From assembly GCA_947170465.1 (NCBI GenBank), contig CAMVTS010000007.1, forward strand, positions 1 to 61,229: 61,229 bases of DNA. The letters are read 5' to 3'. The DNA comes from an uncultured Clostridia bacterium. Lineage in GTDB: Bacteria; Bacillota; Clostridia; Oscillospirales; Acutalibacteraceae. Positions within the stretch are counted from its first letter, which is position 1, and each line of letters begins with the position of its first letter. The notes beneath the pieces are model-generated. The model did no database searches and was not told the DNA's origin. It saw only the letters and a list, made by a program, of their open reading frames with translations. Both the position numbers and the translations under genes were made by a program. Positions 1 through 7,612 of this stretch are shown here, piece after piece.

Positions 1-61
1 GTTCGACGAAAACATCATTCTCGACGGACTCAACGCGATTTATAAGAAGAACAGGCGATGA
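1..61 (+). CDS. 3' end of an unidentified protein
   Basis: The frame starting at base 2 stays open to a TGA at 59-61 and gives the last 19 residues, ending NAIYKKNRR. The upstream part lies outside the window and the fragment is too short to assign a family. Its stop codon overlaps the ATG of the DUF559 gene (ATGA overlap), so the two are probably translationally coupled. Confidence 0.5.
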   Translation, partial: FDENIILDGLNAIYKKNRR

Positions 62-438
62 AGCGCGAGCGTTATCTCCCACAGGATAGGCATTCTTTGC
101 AGCTGGCAAAAGTGTTGCGAAAAAACTGTACGAGAGAAGAAAAACACCTTTGGTATGACTGTCTTAAAAAAATGCCGGTACAATTTTACCGCCAGTATGT
201 GATAGAAAAATATATTGTAGATTTTTTCTGCCCAAAGGCAAATTTGGTGATTGAATTAGATGGTTCTCAGCATTTTGAAGAAGAAGCGATGCTTTATGAT
301 GCGGAACGCACCAAAGTTTTGGAATCGTATGGTTTGTTAGTGCTGCGATATACGAATCACGACATTTACACAAAGTTTGACGATATATGCAAGGATATTT
401 ATCGGCACATCGTTATCCGTACAGAAAGCCTCCCTTAG
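58..438 (+). CDS. DUF559 domain protein (Vsr-like endonuclease fold)
   Basis: A 126-residue protein that is almost entirely a DUF559 domain. This family is related to very-short-patch-repair (Vsr) type nucleases of the PD-(D/E)XK fold. Visible hallmarks are an LRKNCTREEKHLW start, FYRQYVIEKYIVDFFCP in the middle, and the VIELDGSQH motif (about residues 77-85), which carries the acidic residues expected of the active site. The family is small and cytoplasmic and no precise biological role is established for it. It overlaps the preceding gene by ATGA. The last five codons and the TAG stop lie inside a MITE-like repeat that starts at 426, so the native C-terminus may have been replaced when that element inserted. 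The domain call is firm; nuclease activity is inferred. Confidence 0.85.
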   Translation: MKRERYLPQDRHSLQLAKVLRKNCTREEKHLWYDCLKKMPVQFYRQYVIEKYIVDFFCPKANLVIELDGSQHFEEEAMLYDAERTKVLESYGLLVLRYTNHDIYTKFDDICKDIYRHIVIRTESLP

Positions 439-590
439 CAAGGGAGGTGGCACGGCACCTTGTGCCGTGACGGAGGATTCCCTGCACCGTGCTGTCCTTT
501 ATTACCGCGGTATGTTCGGAAAAATCGGTGCGAATAAATCCTCAGTCACGCCGCACAGCGGCGCGACAGCTCCTTTACTAAAGGAGCCTT
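426..590. repeat. MITE-like element of about 165 bp with imperfect terminal inverted repeats
   Basis: The left end (426-475) reads as a short hairpin (CCTCCCTTAGCAAGGGAGG) followed by GTGGCACGGCACCTTGTGCCGTGACGGAGGA. The reverse complement of the right end (541-590) follows the same plan: CTCCTTTAGTAAAGGAG, then CTGTCGCGCCGCTGTGCGGCGTGACTGAGGA. The termini are therefore about 50-bp imperfect inverted repeats, each holding two hairpins, around a core of about 65 bp with no credible gene. This is the form of a non-autonomous, structured mobile repeat. It supplies the stop codon of the DUF559 gene. Confidence 0.75.
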
Positions 591-627
591 TAAAGCGAGA
601 AATCAAAATGCACCGTTTTACCTAACC

Positions 628-649
628 TACACCCGGAATTTCCGGTGTA
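628..649. promoter_or_regulatory. Inverted repeat upstream of the ECF transporter gene
   Basis: TACACC at 628-633 pairs with GGTGTA at 644-649 around a CGGAATTTCC centre. It lies about 60 bases before the start of the ECF S-component gene. It could be a transcription-factor operator or a leader hairpin. It does not match a riboswitch class I know. Confidence 0.35.
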
Positions 650-706
650 AATATTATTTGCGTTTCACCTGCGCGGTATGCAGGGAGACAGCAGGAGGTT
701 TTATTC

Positions 707-1345
707 ATGACACAAGCAAACAAAAAAAACGCACAGCCGAAGTATTTCAAACCGGTATTCGCGGCACTGCTCGCGGCGCTGATTGTGCTGCTGACCTTCA
801 CCATCGGCGGTCTGCGCATCGGTCCGCTGACCATCACCTTTAACTGCCTGCCATTGGCGGTCGGCGCGATTTTCCTCGGCCCCGTTTACGGCGCGGTTCT
901 CGGTCTGGTGTTTGGTCTGTGCAGCTTTCTCGCCAGCTTTACCACCGGTTCGCTCACGACGATTCTGCTCAACGTCAATCCGTTCCTCACGTTTCTGATG
1001 TGCGTGGTTCCCAGGGTTGTCTGCGGCTTTGTACCCGGTCTGATTTACAAGCACCTTCCCAAGAACACGGAGCCCAAGCGTCTGGCAAGCTCCGCGCTTT
1101 CCTGCGCGCTGGTGCCGATTCTCAACACTATCGGCTTTCTCGGACTGATGTGGGTGTTCTTCGCCGGTCAGTTCCTCACCAATGACGACGTTATCGGCAA
1201 GGTTGGCAGCCAGCCTGCCGGCAACGTATTTCTCTTTATCTATTCTTTCGCGGGCATCAACGCGGTCATGGAAATCGTCCTCAACCTCGTTCTGGGTACG
1301 GCGATTTGCAGAGCCCTGCTTGCGGTGACAAAAAATAAAATTTAA
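707..1345 (+). CDS. ECF transporter substrate-binding (S) component, substrate unknown
   Basis: A 212-residue, very hydrophobic protein with about six predicted membrane segments after a short lysine-rich N-terminus, which is the form of S-components of energy-coupling-factor vitamin transporters. Segments start near residues 16, 45, 62, 90, 125 and 170. Gly/Pro-rich stretches such as GPLTITFNCLPLAVGAIFLGP resemble the ECF S family. S-components bind the vitamin and dock on a shared EcfA/A'/T module, which is not in this window. A strong AGCAGGAGG precedes the ATG. The next gene is birA, so a vitamin such as biotin or pantothenate is plausible, but the sequence does not decide this. A terminator follows at once, so it may be transcribed alone. 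Confidence 0.8.
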   Translation: MTQANKKNAQPKYFKPVFAALLAALIVLLTFTIGGLRIGPLTITFNCLPLAVGAIFLGPVYGAVLGLVFGLCSFLASFTTGSLTTILLNVNPFLTFLMCVVPRVVCGFVPGLIYKHLPKNTEPKRLASSALSCALVPILNTIGFLGLMWVFFAGQFLTNDDVIGKVGSQPAGNVFLFIYSFAGINAVMEIVLNLVLGTAICRALLAVTKNKI

Positions 1346-1351
1346 AATGAA

Positions 1352-1376
1352 AGGGCGGATTCTTCCGCCCTGTATT
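1352..1376 (+). terminator. Intrinsic terminator after the ECF transporter gene
   Basis: The stem AGGGCGGA / TCCGCCCT (1352-1371) has a short loop and is followed by a T-rich tract. It lies just downstream of the stop codon. Confidence 0.7.
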
Positions 1377-1398
1377 TTCTTAAAAAGAGGTGGTCGTA

Positions 1399-2367
1399 AT
1401 GAAAAATCAGTTGCTCTCCATTTTAACCGAAACGGAGGACTATGTTTCCGGTCAGGCGCTTGCCGAACAGCTCGGCGTGTCGCGTCAGGCGGTCTGGAAG
1501 GCGATTAAGGCGCTGCGCGACGACGGCTGCGCGATTGACTCCGTCAATAACAAAGGCTACAAGCTGCTCTCGCTGCCCGACAGCCTGAATGAAACGGCGC
1601 TCCGCAAGCATTTGCACACCGCCGTGATTGGCAAAGAGATGGTGGTGCTCGATTCCGTCGGCTCAACCAACGACTACCTCAAACGTCTCGGCGACGACGG
1701 CTGTCCGAACGGCACCGTGGTCGTCACCCGTGAACAGACCAAAGGCAAGGGCAGAATGGGCAGGGTATGGTCGAGCAAGCGCGATGAAAATATTGCGTTT
1801 TCGTTCCTCCTGCGCCCGTCGATTACGCCGCATGAGGTCGGCGCCGTCACGCCGCTTGCCGGTCTTGCTGTCTGCAAGGCGCTGCGTGCGTTCACCGGTC
1901 TTGATTTGAAAATCAAGTGGCCGAACGACGTGATTCTCGGCAAAAAGAAGCTTGTTGGTATTCTCACCGAGATGAGCGCCGAGTTTGACGCAGTGGAGTA
2001 CCTTGTCATCGGTATCGGCATCAACGTTGACCAGGTGGAATTTCCGGAGGAAATCGCCTACAAGGCGACTTCCGTCCTGCTCGAAACCGGCAGGCACTAC
2101 GATAAAAATGAGCTGCTCGCCTGTGTGCTCAACCATCTGGAGGAGGAGTTCACGGTGAACCGCCTGGAGTTTTCGGCGGCAACCGCCAAGGAGTATTCCT
2201 CGCTGTGCGCCACCATCAGCCGCAGCGTCACCTTCCACCGCGGCACGCGCAGTATCAGCGGCGTGGCTGTCGGCGTGAACCTGCGCGGCGAGCTGCGCGT
2301 CATGCTCTCGGACGGCTCTATCTGCAACGTCAATTCCGGCGAGGTCACGGTGCAGGAAATTTATTAA
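1399..2367 (+). CDS. birA: Bifunctional biotin--protein ligase / biotin repressor
   Basis: A 322-residue protein that joins biotin to acceptor lysines through biotinyl-AMP and probably also acts as a biotin-responsive repressor. The N-terminus (about 1-60) is a winged helix (ALAEQLGVSRQAVWKAIKAL) typical of repressing BirA proteins. The catalytic domain shows SVGSTNDYLK, GKGRMGRVWSS (the biotinyl-AMP loop), KWPNDV and GIGINV in the normal order, and the C-terminal SH3-like domain is present (full-length class II enzyme). An in-frame GTG at 1390 overlaps the AAAGAGG ribosome binding site, so the ATG at 1399 is chosen, about 8 nt after it. The upstream ECF transporter gene may be one of its targets (inference). 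Confidence 0.93.
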   Translation: MKNQLLSILTETEDYVSGQALAEQLGVSRQAVWKAIKALRDDGCAIDSVNNKGYKLLSLPDSLNETALRKHLHTAVIGKEMVVLDSVGSTNDYLKRLGDDGCPNGTVVVTREQTKGKGRMGRVWSSKRDENIAFSFLLRPSITPHEVGAVTPLAGLAVCKALRAFTGLDLKIKWPNDVILGKKKLVGILTEMSAEFDAVEYLVIGIGINVDQVEFPEEIAYKATSVLLETGRHYDKNELLACVLNHLEEEFTVNRLEFSAATAKEYSSLCATISRSVTFHRGTRSISGVAVGVNLRGELRVMLSDGSICNVNSGEVTVQEIY

Positions 2368-2373
2368 ACAGAA

Positions 2374-2405
2374 CAGGGTTTGGACAAGTCCAAACCCTGC
2401 TTTTT
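2374..2405. terminator. Bidirectional terminator between birA and pncC
   Basis: The perfect stem CAGGGTTTGGAC / GTCCAAACCCTG lies between the converging birA and pncC genes. T-runs follow on the plus strand and A-runs flank the other side, so it can serve both. Confidence 0.8.
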
Positions 2406-2943
2406 ACTTCTTGTGTGTTTCGCTGATTGCCATGAATAGCGCCGCGCTGCTCGCCATAGCGCGAATGTAATCGCGCGTGTTTTTTTCGCCGAGCAGCAGC
2501 TTCACCGCGTAGGCTTCGCTGTCGGTGCACACGCCGAGAAAGACCAGCCCGACGGGCTTTTGCACGGTGCCGCCTGTCGGTCCGGCGATACCGGTCGTGC
2601 TGACGGCGATATCCGCGCCGGAGAGCTTCTTCACGCCCTCCGCCATCTGTATCGCCGTCTCGGCGGAAACCGCGCCGAGAACGCTGAGCGTGTCGTGCTG
2701 CACGCCGAGCACCTTTTCCTTGATTTCATTCGCGTAGGAGCATACGCCACAGTCAAACACAGCGCTCGCGCCGCTGACGCGCGTAATGCGCTCGCTGATT
2801 AAGCCGCCGGTGCAGCTTTCGGCTGTCGCCACCTTCAAATGCTTTTCGTTCAGCAGCTCCACCAGCCTGTATTCCACTTCCTCCGGCTTCATGCTGTTCT
2901 TTTGCAGCAGCTTGCGGAAGTCCGAAACTGTCAATGTTACCAT
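2404..2943 (-). CDS. pncC: CinA-family nicotinamide-nucleotide amidohydrolase
   Basis: A stand-alone CinA C-terminal domain of about 180 residues. PncC hydrolyses nicotinamide mononucleotide to nicotinate mononucleotide and recycles the pyridine ring in NAD metabolism. The ATAESCTGGLISERIT motif (about residues 40-55), with the conserved Ser and Cys-Thr-Gly-Gly, and the STTGIAGPTGGT loop (about 116-127) are both clear. The N-terminal MoeA-like domain of full CinA is absent, as is common. The ATG at 2943 follows GGAGAGGTGA; a TTG one codon earlier is less likely. It is transcribed divergently from rsmE, with promoters that share a -35 hexamer. Confidence 0.9.
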   Translation of the reverse strand: MVTLTVSDFRKLLQKNSMKPEEVEYRLVELLNEKHLKVATAESCTGGLISERITRVSGASAVFDCGVCSYANEIKEKVLGVQHDTLSVLGAVSAETAIQMAEGVKKLSGADIAVSTTGIAGPTGGTVQKPVGLVFLGVCTDSEAYAVKLLLGEKNTRDYIRAMASSAALFMAISETHKK

Positions 2944-2961
2944 CAAATCACCTCTCCTTTT

Positions 2962-2990
2962 ATTGTACCACTTTCAATTCGATATTGCAA
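2962..2990 (-). promoter_or_regulatory. Sigma-A promoter for pncC
   Basis: On the minus strand TTGCAA (2985-2990) is separated by 17 nt from TACAAT (2962-2967). The -35 hexamer is a palindrome and is the same six bases used by the rsmE promoter on the other strand. Confidence 0.7.
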
Positions 2991-3013
2991 TTCCTTTCGA
3001 TTTGCGCTATCAT
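2985..3013 (+). promoter_or_regulatory. Sigma-A promoter for rsmE-mtnN
   Basis: TTGCAA (2985-2990), 17 nt spacer, TATCAT (3008-3013), about 30 nt before the rsmE start codon. It shares its -35 hexamer with the divergent pncC promoter. Confidence 0.7.
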
Positions 3014-3042
3014 AGTATCAAAACTTATTTTGTGAGGCAGCT

Positions 3043-3768
3043 ATGGCTTGGTTTTTTTCAGGGGAGGAGATCCCGAACGACACCTATCTTCTCAGCGGCG
3101 ATAACGCCAGACACGCCAAGGTGCTCCGCTTGCGCTCCGGCGAGGCGGTCACGGTCGTCACGCCGCAGGGCGTTCAGTGTGAGGGAGAGGTCGCTTCCGT
3201 CACACCGGACAGCGTTATTGTGAATATTCTCAGCAAGCAGCCCTGCCTGAACGAGCCGGATGTGTTCGTCACGCTCTATCAGGCGCTCCCGAAGGGCGAC
3301 AAGATGGATTATATCGTGCAGAAATGCGTCGAACTGGGCGTGAGCCGGATTGTTCCCGTGCTGACAGACCGCTGCGTGTCTCGTCCGGACGAAAAATCCC
3401 TGCGCAAAAAGCGTGAGCGTTGGCAGAAAATCGCTTTGCAGGCGGCAATGCAGAGCCGCCGCGGTATCATTCCGGAGGTCGCCGGCTGCCTGAGCCTTCG
3501 TCAGGCGGCGGAGGAGACGCGTCAGAACGATGCGACCGTCTTTTTCTATGAGCTGGGCGGCGCTTCCGTCAAAGAAATCCTGCGCGAAAAGCCGAAAACC
3601 ATCGGCATGTTCATCGGCAGCGAAGGAGGCTTTGCCGAGGACGAGGCGGCGCTCATGCAGGAGATTGGCGCGCATACGGCAACGCTTGGAAGGCGGATTC
3701 TGCGCGCTGAGACCGCACCCCTGGCGGCGCTTTCTATTATAATGTATCAGACCGATAATTTTTCATAA
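3043..3768 (+). CDS. rsmE: 16S rRNA (uracil1498-N3)-methyltransferase
   Basis: A 241-residue SPOUT-fold methyltransferase that methylates N3 of U1498 in 16S rRNA using S-adenosylmethionine. The N-terminal PUA-like part contains DNARHAKVLRLRSGE. The SPOUT domain carries QALPKGDKMDYIVQKCVELGV, FIGSEGGFAEDE (about residues 190-201, the knotted SAM site) and LGRRILRAETAPLAAL, which are signature motifs of the family. Length is normal. The gene is followed 13 nt later by mtnN, so the two probably form an operon that links a SAM-dependent enzyme with recycling of SAM by-products. Confidence 0.95.
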   Translation: MAWFFSGEEIPNDTYLLSGDNARHAKVLRLRSGEAVTVVTPQGVQCEGEVASVTPDSVIVNILSKQPCLNEPDVFVTLYQALPKGDKMDYIVQKCVELGVSRIVPVLTDRCVSRPDEKSLRKKRERWQKIALQAAMQSRRGIIPEVAGCLSLRQAAEETRQNDATVFFYELGGASVKEILREKPKTIGMFIGSEGGFAEDEAALMQEIGAHTATLGRRILRAETAPLAALSIIMYQTDNFS

Positions 3769-3781
3769 AGGAGACTTTACC

Positions 3782-4474
3782 ATGACAGGCATTATCTGCG
3801 CAATGCAGCTGGAAGCCGACGGGATTCTGGCGCTCTGCGAAAACACGAAAACCGAAACCATCTACGGCATGAATTTTACCACCGGCACACTCCACGGCAA
3901 GGAGCTGACCGTGGTTGTCTGCGGCGAAGGCAAGGTCAACGCCGCTATGTGCACGACCACGCTGATTGACCGTTACCATCCGGCGCTGGTTATCAACAGC
4001 GGCGTCGGCGGCGCGCTGTCTCCGCTTGTCAGTATCGGCGATTTGGTCGTCGGCAGCAAGGCGGTTGAGCACGATATGAACATGACGCCCCTGGGCTATC
4101 AGCAGGGCGAGGTTTGTATTCCCGGCGGCAAGCTGATGTATTTTGAGTGCGATAAGGCGGCTGCCACCAAGCTGGCGGCAATCGGCAAGACTATTCCCGA
4201 CACCCGCGTCGCACAGGGCATTATCGCCAGCGGCGACGTCTTTATTTCCGACCGCAAAAAGCGCCTCCTGCTCAACACGCGCTTCGGCGCTGTCGCCTGT
4301 GAGATGGAGGGTGCCGCCATCGGTCACGTCTGCCATTGCTGCGGCGTACCCTTCGCGATTCTCAGAGCCATCTCCGACGACCTCGACGAGAACAAGGGAA
4401 TGGATTTCAACAAGTTCTGCCGTCTTGCCGCGGAGAAAACCGTCAGGGTGATTGATGGGTTTATGGAGAATTAG
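3782..4474 (+). CDS. mtnN: 5'-methylthioadenosine/S-adenosylhomocysteine nucleosidase
   Basis: A 230-residue purine nucleoside phosphorylase-fold enzyme that removes adenine from methylthioadenosine, S-adenosylhomocysteine and 5'-deoxyadenosine. It begins with the family's IICAMQLEADGI (the acidic residue near 12 is the usual general acid). It has GEGKVNAAMCTT, NSGVGGAL, ASGDVFIS, CEMEGAAIGHVC (substrate-binding Met-Glu pair) and LRAISDDLDE with the catalytic Asp. Length and order are normal. AAAGGAG precedes the start. It sits behind rsmE in one transcription unit. Confidence 0.95.
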   Translation: MTGIICAMQLEADGILALCENTKTETIYGMNFTTGTLHGKELTVVVCGEGKVNAAMCTTTLIDRYHPALVINSGVGGALSPLVSIGDLVVGSKAVEHDMNMTPLGYQQGEVCIPGGKLMYFECDKAAATKLAAIGKTIPDTRVAQGIIASGDVFISDRKKRLLLNTRFGAVACEMEGAAIGHVCHCCGVPFAILRAISDDLDENKGMDFNKFCRLAAEKTVRVIDGFMEN

Positions 4475-4582
4475 TTGTCAGTTATCAGTTGGACAGCGCG
4501 CTGTCGGAGGGAAAAAACGGATTCAAGTTTTCGCAGCTGATAACGAATCACTGCGCTGGCGGCGCAACTCTCAACTCAACTC

Positions 4583-4611
4583 TTGACATTAACGCTTTAA
4601 TGCGGTAAAAT
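4583..4611 (+). promoter_or_regulatory. Strong sigma-A promoter for ilvB
   Basis: Consensus -35 TTGACA (4583-4588), 17 nt spacer and -10 TAAAAT (4606-4611). The leader of about 35 nt is too short for a T-box. The rest of the 179-nt gap holds no gene I can recognise. Confidence 0.8.
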
Positions 4612-4653
4612 AGAATTTGATGTCTTATCAACTATCAGTAAGGGGAAGAACGT

Positions 4654-6321
4654 ATGAAATTAACAGGCGCAGAAATTATTTGCGAATGTCTTTTGGAACA
4701 GGGCGTGGACACCGTATTCGGTTATCCCGGCGGCGCCGCGCTGAATACCTATGACGCGCTCTACAAATACAGCGACCGCATTACCCACATTCTCACCGCG
4801 CATGAGCAGGGCGCTTCCCATGCCGCCGACGGCTATGCGCGCTCTACCGGCAAGACCGGCGTGGTGATTACCACCTCAGGTCCCGGCGCTACCAACATTG
4901 TCACCGGTATCGCCACCGCCAATATCGACTCCATTCCGGTTGTCGCAATTACCGCCAACGTCAACCGCGACCAGCTCGGACGCGACAGCTTCCAGGAGGT
5001 CGATATCGTCAATATCGTCAAGCCGATTACCAAGGCAAGCTACCTCGTCAAGACCATTGAGGAGCTGGCGCCCACCATCCGTCGGGCGTTTGCCCTTGCC
5101 AACGAAGGCAGAAAGGGTCCTGTCCTGCTGGATGTTCCCAAGGATATCACCGCCATGACCACCGACTATGAGCCGGTTGAGGCGCGCCGTTATCCGCTGA
5201 TTCACATGGAGAATCCCGAGAGTATTCCGCGTGTGCAGGAGCTGATTCGTCAGGCAAAGAAGCCCATGCTCTATGCCGGCGGCGGTATTCTCAGCTCCGG
5301 CGCGTGCGAGGAATTTATCCGTTTTGCCGAGCTGATAGACGCGCCCGTTTGCTGTTCGCTGATGGGACTCGGCGCGATTCCGGCAAGCCATCCGCTGTGC
5401 GTCGGCAATATCGGCATGCACGGCGGCTACGAAACCGGTATGATTACCGCGGAGTGTGACCTGATGATTGCCTGCGGTGCGCGTTTTTCCGACCGTGTAG
5501 CCGGCGACAGAGAAAAATTCGGCGAGCAGGCGAAGATTGTCCAGCTCGAAATCGACAAGAAGGAAATCAACAAGAATGTCAAGGTCGACGAGTACGTTCT
5601 CGGCGACGTCAAGGACGCGCTCAAGGCGCTGCTCAACGGTCTGGAGCAGCAGAAGCACCCCGAGTGGCTGGCGCAGATTGACGTGTGGAAAAAAGCCATT
5701 GACAATTCGATTTACAATACCGACGAATTACCGCAGCCCTACGATATTATCGACGCGGTCAACCGCTTCAAGGCGGACGACGATATTATCGCTACCGACG
5801 TCGGTCAGCATCAGATGTGGGTCGCGCAGTTTGCGCGTATTGAAGCCGCGCATACCCTGCTGACCTCCGGCGGCATGGGCACCATGGGCTTCGGCATGGG
5901 CGCCGCGATTGGCGCGCAGGTGTCTCACCCCGACAAGCGCGTGTTCCTTTTTACCGGCGACGGCAGCTTCCACATGAACCTCAACGAGCTGGTGACAATG
6001 AAGTCCTACAACCTGCCCGTTATCGTGCTGGTGATGAACAACACCGTGCTCGGCATGGTGCGCCAGTGGCAAAAGCTGTTCTACGGCAGCCGCTTTTCCC
6101 AGACCGACCCCCACCGAGCGACCGATTTCGTCAAGCTCGCCGAGGCGTTCGGCGTGACCGGCATGAGAATCACCCGCGACAGCGAAATCGACGACACGCT
6201 CAGAAAGGCGCTGGCGCTCAACAAGCCCGTCGTCATCGACGTCCGCATCAGCCCCGACGAAAACGTCCTCCCGATGATTCCTCCGGGAAAGACCGTCAAT
6301 GAAATCGTCACAGAAATGTAA
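4654..6321 (+). CDS. ilvB: Acetolactate synthase, large (catalytic) subunit
   Basis: A 555-residue thiamine-diphosphate enzyme that condenses two pyruvates to acetolactate (valine/leucine) or pyruvate with 2-oxobutyrate (isoleucine). It has the three expected domains. The N-terminal PYR domain contains the catalytic Glu in TAHEQGASHAADGYAR (about 48-63) and TSGPGATN. The central domain contains YAGGGILSSGA. The C-terminal PP domain has GGMGTMGFGMGAAIGAQ and the GDGSFHMNLNEL...MNN metal/ThDP motif (about 434-460). No regulatory subunit gene (ilvN/ilvH) is next to it. Its own promoter and terminator suggest a single-gene transcript. Confidence 0.95.
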   Translation: MKLTGAEIICECLLEQGVDTVFGYPGGAALNTYDALYKYSDRITHILTAHEQGASHAADGYARSTGKTGVVITTSGPGATNIVTGIATANIDSIPVVAITANVNRDQLGRDSFQEVDIVNIVKPITKASYLVKTIEELAPTIRRAFALANEGRKGPVLLDVPKDITAMTTDYEPVEARRYPLIHMENPESIPRVQELIRQAKKPMLYAGGGILSSGACEEFIRFAELIDAPVCCSLMGLGAIPASHPLCVGNIGMHGGYETGMITAECDLMIACGARFSDRVAGDREKFGEQAKIVQLEIDKKEINKNVKVDEYVLGDVKDALKALLNGLEQQKHPEWLAQIDVWKKAIDNSIYNTDELPQPYDIIDAVNRFKADDDIIATDVGQHQMWVAQFARIEAAHTLLTSGGMGTMGFGMGAAIGAQVSHPDKRVFLFTGDGSFHMNLNELVTMKSYNLPVIVLVMNNTVLGMVRQWQKLFYGSRFSQTDPHRATDFVKLAEAFGVTGMRITRDSEIDDTLRKALALNKPVVIDVRISPDENVLPMIPPGKTVNEIVTEM

Positions 6322-6333
6322 ATAGAATAGCAA

Positions 6334-6366
6334 AAGGGTTCGGATTTCCGAACCCTTAGTTTTTTA
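6334..6366. terminator. Bidirectional terminator between ilvB and the LRR-dockerin gene
   Basis: The 11-bp stem AAGGGTTCGGA / TCCGAACCCTT (6334-6357) is followed by AGTTTTTT. It separates two convergent genes. Confidence 0.8.
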
Positions 6367-7371
6367 CAATATGCCGTCGTCGTAGCCTGCGACGTACCGC
6401 TGAATCAGCGTGACGTCCTCTACGCTTACACGGTTGTCGTTGTTGACGTCGGCGAACGCCTGCGCAATCTGCTTGAAGTCGAGATACCCGGCGCAGTACA
6501 TCTGAATCTGCGTTGCGTCGGCGATATTCACGCTGCCGTCAAGGTTGGCGTCGCCGAATACATGCGCGTAGGTGTGATAATCCATGACGAAGTTCTCGTA
6601 GCAGTACTGAGCCGCGTAGGAATCCTCGATACACTGCACCTCCAATGTTGACTGTACCGACATGGGGTAGAGCGCGTAGGCGCCGATATTGCTGATGGCT
6701 TCGGGAATATACAGCTCCGTCATGCCGGCGTCGCCGCGAAACGCCGAAGCGCCGATGGTTTCAAGCGATTCCGGCAGGAATATCGTCTGCAGGGCGCTGG
6801 TTTCAAAGCAGCTTTCGCCAATGGCGGTCACGCCTTCGGGCACTGTCAGCGCCGTGATGCCGCTGTTGCGGAAGGAGGCTGTGCCGAGCCGCTTGACGTC
6901 AGACGGAAGCGTGACGGTCGCAAGCGCCGCGCAGTTCTGGAAAAGATAATCGCTGACCGATGTGATTTTCGTATCGGACAAATCCGCCGCCGTCAGACCG
7001 CTTTCGGCAAAGGCGCCCATATCTATCGCTGTGAGCGAGGACGAGAACTGCACGTTCTGCAGATTTTGACAGTCATAAAAGGCGTAGGAGCCGATATGGG
7101 CGTAGCTGTCGGGAATGCTGACGCTCGTCAGTCCGGTATGCGCGAAGCACCGGCTGGCAATGGAGGTCACCGGCAAATCGCCGAAGCTCTCCGGCAAGGT
7201 CAGCTCCGTGTCACTGCCAAGGTAGGCGTATAAGCCCCATTCGCCGTTGCTGTAGGTATACTGATAGGTGCCGTCGCTGACGGTCACCACCGTTCCTGCG
7301 GAAAAAGCAGAAGCAGACGTCACCACCAATGCAGCCGACAGAATGGCGGCTATTTTTTTGTGAAGCTTCAT
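6364..7371 (-). CDS. Secreted leucine-rich-repeat protein with C-terminal type I dockerin
   Basis: A 335-residue exported protein. Residues 1-26 are a signal peptide (lysines, hydrophobic core, cleavage near SAFSAG). Residues about 55-240 are BspA/TpLRR-type (LRR_5) repeats with the recurrent L-x-S-V-x-I-P-D pattern, as in LTSVSIPDSYAHIGSYAFYD. Residues about 270-335 form a two-segment dockerin with calcium-loop motifs DANLDGSVNIAD and DVNNDNRVSVED. Dockerins bind cohesins on scaffoldins, so this protein probably docks on a cellulosome/amylosome-type complex at the cell surface; no cohesin is in the window. A good promoter lies 40 bp upstream. The ligand of the LRR part is unknown. Confidence 0.88.
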   Translation of the reverse strand: MKLHKKIAAILSAALVVTSASAFSAGTVVTVSDGTYQYTYSNGEWGLYAYLGSDTELTLPESFGDLPVTSIASRCFAHTGLTSVSIPDSYAHIGSYAFYDCQNLQNVQFSSSLTAIDMGAFAESGLTAADLSDTKITSVSDYLFQNCAALATVTLPSDVKRLGTASFRNSGITALTVPEGVTAIGESCFETSALQTIFLPESLETIGASAFRGDAGMTELYIPEAISNIGAYALYPMSVQSTLEVQCIEDSYAAQYCYENFVMDYHTYAHVFGDANLDGSVNIADATQIQMYCAGYLDFKQIAQAFADVNNDNRVSVEDVTLIQRYVAGYDDGIL

Positions 7372-7411
7372 GCGGTCGCCTCCGTTTTCTTTTTAATATT
7401 TATTATAAACT

Positions 7412-7439
7412 ATTATAACATCTTGGTTTGTCAAGTCAA
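7412..7439 (-). promoter_or_regulatory. Sigma-A promoter for the LRR-dockerin gene
   Basis: On the minus strand TTGACT (7434-7439) is followed after 16 nt by a consensus TATAAT (7412-7417), about 40 nt before the start codon. Confidence 0.65.
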
Positions 7440-7542
7440 GACAAAACTTAATTCTAAAAAGAAAGTTTATTGTCTTTTTCAACAACGGAATTGTGAGGTT
7501 TTTGTGAATACATACGAAAATATCAAAAACTATGGAAAATAA

Positions 7543-7571
7543 TTGATTTATTAGGATGAAAACTGTAAAAT
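7543..7571 (+). promoter_or_regulatory. Sigma-A promoter at the head of the surface-fibre cluster
   Basis: TTGATT (7543-7548), 17 nt spacer, TAAAAT (7566-7571), followed by a short AT-rich leader and AAAGGAG before the first gene. It is the only strong promoter seen before the 15-kb run of plus-strand genes. Confidence 0.65.
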
Positions 7572-7612
7572 ATTAATATGTAGAGATTATAAACTGTAAA
7601 GGAGTGTCCGCG

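Noticed and set aside
4475-4582. T-box or other riboswitch before ilvB
   Set aside because: The promoter lies 43 nt before the start codon, so the transcribed leader is too short, and no specifier or antiterminator structure is seen.
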